64,000 nt of DNA from Aegilops tauschii subsp. strangulata. Taxonomy: Eukaryota > Streptophyta > Magnoliopsida > Poales > Poaceae. Of the stretch, positions 57,691-64,000 are shown piece by piece; position 1 is the first letter of the stretch; each line of letters begins with the position of its first letter. The stretch spans positions 147,824,885 to 147,888,884 of the forward strand of contig NC_053038.3 in the NCBI RefSeq assembly GCF_002575655.3. The letters run 5' to 3'. The notes below the pieces were generated by a model. The model was not told where the DNA came from, searched no databases, and saw only the letters and a program-made list of their open reading frames with translations. The position numbers and the translations under genes are program-made.

Positions 57691-58321
57691 TTTATTTACA
57701 ACTCAAGAATAGTTTAGGAACTTCTAGACGAGTTGGGACGGAGGCCGAGCAGTTCGATCTCCCGCGCCCTAACTTGGTGGCAGAAGACAAATACGGTGGC
57801 GGCGGGAAGAAGAAGTCCGCGGCCGGCGTGAAGACGACAACGAAGAAATCGCGGTAGGGAACTGCTTATCATCCGGCGACGACGAGAGCTAGCGATGGGC
57901 TAGGGTTACGGGTGAGACAATGAGGGGGTAAGATTTAATGACCGCGGGGGCTATGTATTTATAAGGAAGGATGTGGAGCAGTGACATTACTCAGCTACCC
58001 CTGGCGTTACGCATTTGGGCGAGGCGTGGCACACATGCAACAGGCTAAAAACTGTGTCACGATCCCACGTTCACCTCGTATGATAGGCGGTCATTCCGTC
58101 TTCTCTGGATTCCGACATTAATGATAAGGATATTAAATGCATTTTGAAAGTTTGTCTCTTAATCTTTCACTGACAAGGACACACTGAAGACAATCAGCAC
58201 GTGTCAACAGAATGCATATGAAGATTTAGAGAGAGTAGGAGAGATAAGCACATATGGGGTTAGGGTCTGATCACATTCACTTAGTGCAGAAAATGGCAAC
58301 TTTAAGACATAGCTATCAACA

Positions 58322-58323
<2 letters not shown>
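57691..58323 (-). repeat. SIRE/Maximus-like LTR fragment, minus orientation
   Basis: Minus-strand TATAAATA at 57956-57963. The stretch 58140-58320 is the inverted counterpart of 56100-56280 (shared CACTAAGTGAATGTGATC, GACCCTAACCCC, TTCATATGCATT, GTGTCCTTGTCAG). Downstream of the TATA the minus strand is GC-rich and unlike the plus LTR, so the two LTRs belong to related but different subfamilies. Confidence 0.5.

Positions 58324-58398
<75 letters not shown>
58324..58398. repeat. (TA)n microsatellite
   Basis: About 37 TA repeats next to the LTR fragment. It gives only Tyr/Ile shadow ORFs. Confidence 0.95.
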
Positions 58399-58402
<4 letters not shown>

Positions 58403-58705
58403 CTCCAAATCAAACATTGTGAAGATAAATCATGAAGATAAACCAATGTTGAAGACAAATCAATTTTGAAGATAATGCAATATGACGCCAAAAATGTTCA
58501 ATAAAGATTGGTGGTGGCATTACACACCGTATAGGAATTATTAGACCCATACATGGCGCACAATTATTGTGGCGCTCCGAAGTCAAATTCCACATTAATG
58601 TCTTCACACTTAGAGTGTATGTCTTCATGAGTTGAAAACACATGTTACTTTGTGTGTTGTGCACCTAAGTCATCAACATGCATAAGCGTTAGGATGTGTG
58701 TGCAT

Positions 58706-60861
58706 TCACATGACATTCGAGGATTCTAAGATATTTAGCTCACATCGCAACTTGCAAAACCTTTTCTCATCCAAGGGCTTCGTGAAGATATCTGCCAATT
58801 GCTCTTTAGTGTTGACGTGAGTGATATCAATGTCTTCCTTCAACACATGATCTCTGAGAAAGGGATGACGGATCTGAATGTGCTTTGTCTTCAAGTGCTG
58901 AACTGGATTGTGAGCAATCTTGATGGCACTTTCATTGTCGCAGTAGAGGTGCACCATCTTCAGGTTGATGCCCTAGTCCTTGAGAGTTTGCTTCATGCAG
59001 AAAAGCTGAGCGCAACAAGATCCAGCAACAATATATTCAGCTTCAGTAGTAGAGAGTGATACAAGTTCTGCTTCTTTGAAGACCAACAGACAAGTGATCG
59101 TCCAAGAAAATGACACGTGCCTGATGTAGACTTGCGATCAACCTTGTCACCAGCATAATCAGCATCTGAGAATCTGATTAGATCAAACTCTGAGCCCTTT
59201 GGATACAATAATCCTAGCATTGGGGTGTGAGCCAAATATCGAAGTATTCGCTTCACTGCGAGGTGATGCGACTCCTTTTGTGCCGCTTGGAATCGGGCAC
59301 AGATGCAAATGCTAAGCATTATATCTGGCCTAGACGCACATAAGTACAACAAAGAACCACTCATGGAGCGGTATACCTTTTGATCGAACTCTTTACCATT
59401 GTCGTCGGAGCCCAATTGACCTTTGGTTGGCATTGGCGTCGTGTACCCTTTGCAATCTTGCATTCCAAACTTCTTCAGGCAATCTTTGAGGTATTTTTCT
59501 TGTGATATGAAGATGTCATTGCTTTGTTGACGGATTTGAAGACCAAGGAAGAATTTCAGCTCCCCCATCATGGACATCTGATATTGCTCTTGCATCATAT
59601 GACCGGATTCATCGCTGTATCTTTTGTCAATGTAGCCGAAGATAATGTCATCCACATAGGTTTGGCATACAAACAGTTCTCCATCATATGTCTTCGTGAA
59701 GAGAGTGGGATCTAGAGAACCATGTTTGAACTCTTTGCTCTTTAGGAATTATTTGAGTGTGTCATACCAATCTCAAGGTGCTTGTTTGAGGCCATACAAT
59801 GCCTTATTGTGCTTGTAGACCATGTCAGGATGCTTTGGATATTCAAAACCAGGTGGTTGTGCTACGTAGACTTCTTCTTCAATTTTGCCATTGAGGAAAG
59901 TGCTCTTAACATCCATTTGATACAGAAGGATGTTACTGTGGTTAGCGTAGGCTAGCAGTATGTGAATGGCTTCAAGCCTAGCTACAGGAGTAAAGGTTTG
60001 ATCGAAGTCAATTCCCTCTACTTGTGTGTAACATTGATCATCGAGAAGAACTTTGTTTCTGATGACTTGACCATGTTCATCTTGTTTGTTGTGATAGATC
60101 CATTTGGTGCCAGTAATATTGTGCTTGCGAGGATCAGGACGCTTGACTAGCTCCTAGAAATCGTTGAGCTCAAATTGTTGAAGCTCTTCTTGCATAGCCT
60201 GAATCCATTCTGGTTCCATAAAGGCTTCATCAACTTTATTGGGTCCAGATATGGATACAAATGCAAAGTGCCCGCAGAAGATTGCTAGTTGTGTAGCTCT
60301 TGATCGAGTAAGCGGACTAGGTGCATTGATGCTATCAATTATCTTCTCAATATGAACTTCATTGGCCACACGAGGAGGAACAGGGTGAAGACTTTGCTGT
60401 TGCTGACCATTGTCTTCATCTTCAGCATTGTCTTCAGGCTCAGCATTGTCTTCGCGTCGAGTTGGAGCTTGAATGACAACTTCCTCTTCTGCCTTTTCCT
60501 CGGTGGGTATGATTTCTCCTATACCCATTATCTTGATAGATTCACTAGGAGAAGCTTCATCTAGCACATTTGGCATGTGCTCTCTTTGCGAGCCGTTAGT
60601 CTCACCGTACCGTACATCTACAGTCTCAACCACCTTATAGTGAAAGGGGTTGAAGACTCTGTAGGTGTGCGAATCCTTTTTGTAACCAAGCATAACACCT
60701 TCATGTGCTTTCAGTGCAAATTTGGAAGTGTGATGTGGATCCTTGTTCCAGCACCTAGCACCGAAAACTTTGAAATAACTTGCATTCGGCTTGTTACCAG
60801 TGATTAGTTCATAAGATGTCTTCTTGAAGAATTTACGAAGATATAGTGTGTTGATGATGTG
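58706..60861 (-). pseudogene. SIRE/Maximus-like copia pol, 3' part
   Basis: The frame enters at 60861 in the integrase C-terminal region (FGARCWNKDPHHTSKF, MLGYKKDSHTYRVF). Then come the linker (AEPEDNAEDEDNGQQQQS), reverse transcriptase with YVDDIIFG (~59640-59660) and LKFFLGLQI, and RNase H with DADYAGDKVDRKSTSG and YCDNESAIKIAHNPVQH. It ends KLRCELNILESSNVM at 58706. Stops occur at 60154-60156, near 59790 (TGA) and near 59750 (TAA), and a frameshift lies near 59060. The 5' half is replaced at 60862 by an LTR of a second element that inserted into pol. The C-terminal LNILESSNV is typical of the SIRE lineage. Confidence 0.8.
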
Positions 60862-62191
60862 TGAAAGTGCTAGTTATCGACTAGAGGGGGGTGAATAGGC
60901 GCTTTTTATGAACGTCTTCAAAACATGGGGGTTTCGAAGAAAAACAATAGAAATGAACCTATTGATATGCAGGGGAAGGTAGACTACACTACACAAGCCA
61001 TAGTCAAGTAAGCAATGAAGTGAAATCACGAAGACTATTAGCAGCTAGGTAGTATGGATCAGGATGGAAGATAGTATGAAGCCAAACAACAACAGTCTTC
61101 ACACAGTGAAGCCCATCAGATCATGCAAGCAGGCAATGACTTCACGAAGACATACTGTAAGTAAAGAGAGGTAAGAGATAGAACCAGTAGCTTGGTGAGG
61201 ACAAGGATTGTTGGACCAGTTCCAGTTACTGTGACAACTGTACGTCTGGTTAGGGAGGCAGAGATTTAACTCAGAAGACCGCGTTTTCACCTTATTCCCC
61301 TTGAGCTAAGGACACTTAGTCCTCGCCCAATCACTTTGGTAAGTCTTCAAGGTAGACTTCCAAACCTTCACAGACTTCGTTCACCGGCAATCCACAATGA
61401 CTGTTGGATGCTCAGAACGCGACGCCTAACCGGCTGGAGGATTCATAGTCCTCAAGTGTAACAAGTCTTCAGATCACGCGGACAGAAATACTTCATTGAT
61501 GCCTAACACTCTTTGGCTCTGGGTGTTTTGGGCTTTGTCCTCGCAAGGATCTCTCTCTCAAATGCTTCGGAGGTGGGTTGCTCTCAAACGACAAAAGCCG
61601 TGCACTAACTCTGAGCAGCCACCAATTTATGGTGTAGGGGTGGGCTATTTATAGCTAGGAGGCAACCCGACCTGATTTGTCCGAAATGACCCTGGGTCAC
61701 TAAGGAACTGACACGTGTCCAACGGTCAGATTTCAAACACACGCGGCAGCTTGACTTGGGCTACAAGTAAAGCTGACTCATCCAGCTCTGCATAAGATTT
61801 GCTCTCATTGTCTTCGCTCGAAGACATAGGATTGGTTGAGCGTCACATCAGTCACTCTGACTTTGTTCACTTGGACGCCACTTAACAGTGCGGTGGTTCT
61901 ATGACTCAACAAAGAAGAAAAGGAAACTACGAAACAACTATGTCTTCGCACTTCATAGTCTTCACGTGAATGTCTTCTCGAGTCATAATCTTCGATGTGA
62001 ATATCTTCATAGACCACCATTGTCTTCAATATCTTCACACATTTTTAGGGTTCATCTCTGGTAGGTAAACCGAATCAATGAGCGACTACTACCTGTGTTA
62101 TCCTGCAATTCTCACAAACACATTAGTCCCTCAACCAAGTTTGTCGTCAATACTCCAAAACCAACTAGGGGTGGCACTAGATGCACTTACA
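60862..62191 (-). repeat. 3' LTR of a second SIRE/Maximus-like element
   Basis: 1,330 bp. On the minus strand it starts TGTAAGTGCATCTAGTGCC at 62191 and ends CTAGCACTTTCA at 60862. TATAAATA is at 61646-61653 (minus). A polypurine tract follows on the inner side (62192-62207, minus strand CCAAAAAGGGTGAGAT). The LTR cuts into the pol of the older element at 60861, so the insertion happened after that element. The other end and target duplication lie beyond the window. Confidence 0.8.
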
Positions 62192-64000
62192 ATCTCACCC
62201 TTTTTGGTGATTGATGACAAACTGGTTGAAGTTTTCAACGGGGATAAAAGTATGTGAAAGTGTAAGGATTGAGGCATTGTCTTCACAAATAGCAAAGGGC
62301 TCCCCCCGAAGATGTGCATATAAGTAGTTTTCTTTTGAATGCAAATGCACATGGCAGGTTTTACTTTGTGGAGATCCTCTTCAACTTATGAAGACAAATC
62401 ATCATGTATATAAAGATATAAAGAACATAATGATATGCATAATGAAAAATGGATGTTTGCGGAATGACTTCATGCGGAATTTATCATGGCATCACAAAGT
62501 AGCAGAAAAAAATAGCAGACAGCCATCAAGTTTAAGTGTTACAACCCAAAGAACCAAATGTATCAATAGACGAGAGTTTTAAACACTTGGCAAAAATAGC
62601 AACCACCCATGAAGGACCCGTTTGAAGACTATCAACTCATATGATTCTCCCCCTTTTGTCAATAAGGACCAAAAAGGTTTGAAGACATAGAGTATCTACT
62701 CGTTCCCATCAGGAGTAGATGAAGGTGCAGGGTCGACGTTGGAGTTCGGTGGTGCAGAGGGGCCTGTTGTAGTGTCGAGACGCGGTGAAGCCATGGTTGG
62801 TGAAGTGGCATCGTCTGCTTCATCGACGACTCTTTCAACAACAGTTGCAGCCGAAGATGAATACTCAGAGTCTTCTATGGAAGGAGTCCGACGCCAGCTT
62901 GCATTCTAGGGAGGCCTAGAATCAAATTTGAAATCCTCAGTGAAGCCATCTTCGCAAAGATCAGCTTTAGGACATAGCAGGGTGAGGCTCTTCCAGGACC
63001 GCCGACAGGCTTCATGAGCAACGAACGAGTTATTGGTGGCAAGGTTTCGGATACGATTGACATCCACCAAGATGCTCTGCATCTGACGCTTGAGCCATTC
63101 ATGGTGCCTATCCTATTTCTGATGTAAGGCCACAAGAAGCTCTCGGTCATTGAGTACACGAGAACGCTTCCGAGGCCTTTGTGCAACTGTACTATTAGTG
63201 GCTATGGTGTGTGCACGATGAGCCACACGCATATTTCCAGCCAGAGGATAGACTCGGGTTGCAGCAAGAACACCCTCCATTGGTTGCGTGAAGCTTTGAT
63301 GATCAACATTGTGAAGATATAGTGGCTCCTTTGCAGGCTCGGGGTAGATGGCTTCGACGGACAGATCAACCTCAGGAAAAAAGACCAGATGGTTGCGTGC
63401 TGAGGGCTGATAGTCAACAGAAGAGTGGAGTTTGATCAAGCGCATCACCCACGGAGCATAAAACTTCAGGCCAAACAGATCAATCCCAGATGCAGCTAGT
63501 TGTCTGATGAAGAAATCCTGGGAGTTGAATCTGATGCCATTGACAATATAGAACACTAAAGTCTTCATGGCTCCTTCAAGTTTGGCTTCAGCAGTATATC
63601 CCTTGATTGCCCACAGAGTATGCCTCAGAATGTGATAGACTGTGCGGGGCAGGTACTCAGGGTCCTTGACGAAGAATTCTTTGGGATATTCAGCATCTTG
63701 AGGTAATGGTTTCATCATGCTGAGCATCTGGCTCATATTCGGCTCAGGCTTCTGAAATATACTCTACAGTTCATTTTGGTGTAGCTGACAACCAGGCTCA
63801 TAGAGCTCACCTGGAGTGGGCAGGGAAGACAACTCGATGATATCTTGAGCTTTGGCTTCATGATGCACATCCCCTGACATCCACTCAAGGACCCATGTCT
63901 TCGGATCCCTGTTGTAGCCACGAATGTTAAGAGTGGCATAGAACTGCAGCAGAAGCTCTTCATTCCAGTGCTCCTTGTCCGTGACAAATGGCAGAAGACC
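62192..64000 (-). mobile_element. 3' internal region of the second SIRE/Maximus-like element
   Basis: Minus-strand internal DNA upstream of the 3' LTR, continuing out of the window. It has the env-position ORF (63113-63736) and AT-rich non-coding DNA at 62208-62650. No pol is seen yet. Confidence 0.6.
62659..63987 (-). pseudogene. ORF in env position, unknown function, broken
   Basis: The clearest frame is 63736-63113 (207 aa): VYHILRHTLWAIKGYTAEAK, FYIVNGIRFNSQDFFIRQLAA, GLKFYAPWVMRLIKLHSS and a basic RPRKRSRVLNDRELL segment. Upstream (63987-63733) and downstream (to ~62659, Ser/Thr/Pro-rich tail) frames continue it after frameshifts or stops. It lies between pol (outside the window) and the 3' LTR, where Sireviruses may carry an env-like ORF, but I see no signal peptide or clear membrane segment. 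It is also not like gag. I do not name a function. Confidence 0.4.

Overview
The window is intergenic DNA from a large plant genome, almost certainly a Triticeae grass (wheat, Aegilops or barley type). The grounds are nested LTR retrotransposons of grass type, a large-LTR non-autonomous element of the LARD/Sukkula style, CACTA ends with a CACTACAAA terminus, a SIRE/Maximus-like copia, and low-copy grass gene fragments (Ulp1, B3, FAR1 and RNase D-like exonuclease) embedded in transposons. No rRNA, tRNA gene, CRISPR array or bacterial feature was seen. Family names are recognised from memory and not checked by search.

Layout. 1-1541: 3' end of a plus-strand gypsy element, with an antisense ORF, polypurine tract and LTR. 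1839-2426: an intact intronless ORF of unknown function with a TATA box. 3085-5175: about four to five copies of a ~490-bp tandem repeat. 5283-~9020: a long gypsy-type LTR read on the minus strand, holding an exact 481-bp tandem duplication. 9020-13339: CACTA-type DNA with a decayed B3-like gene, a small CACTG...CAGTG element and a CACTA terminus. 13340-14200: an Ulp1-like cysteine protease pseudogene.

14244-34057: a minus-strand gypsy element (7.8 kb without its insertion) carrying an antisense 'putative gypsy-type transposon' ORF. A complete 11.96-kb large-LTR element (20059-32020) with an exact CGTAG target duplication sits inside its reverse transcriptase. That inner element has 4.3-kb LTRs and a 3.4-kb internal region without gag or pol. 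It carries two related ORFs that each have a TATA box, plus a short antisense ORF.

34135-42200: a tandem duplication of ~4 kb. Each unit carries a two-exon, minus-strand 3'-5' exonuclease gene (one nearly intact, one dead) and an snRNA-like promoter motif. 42930-46087: a decayed FAR1/MULE transposase gene. 47084-50680: microsatellite, GC-rich repeats and unassigned DNA. 50683-55616: a complete but inactivated 4.9-kb copia element with an AAAAT target duplication. 56060-64000: nested remnants of SIRE/Maximus-type copia elements, including two LTRs in inverted orientation, a pol pseudogene, and the 3' LTR plus 3' coding region of an element that runs out of the window.

Almost every conserved gene shows stop codons or frameshifts. 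The reading frames that look open are 1839-2426, the two ORFs of the large-LTR element (the first with a damaged start), its short antisense ORF, and the upstream exonuclease copy up to its C-terminus. Nesting gives a relative order: Ulp1/exonuclease host DNA, then the gypsy element, then the large-LTR element (LTRs ~1.5% different by eye). The copia at 50683 is older than the large-LTR element (LTRs ~3.6% different by eye).
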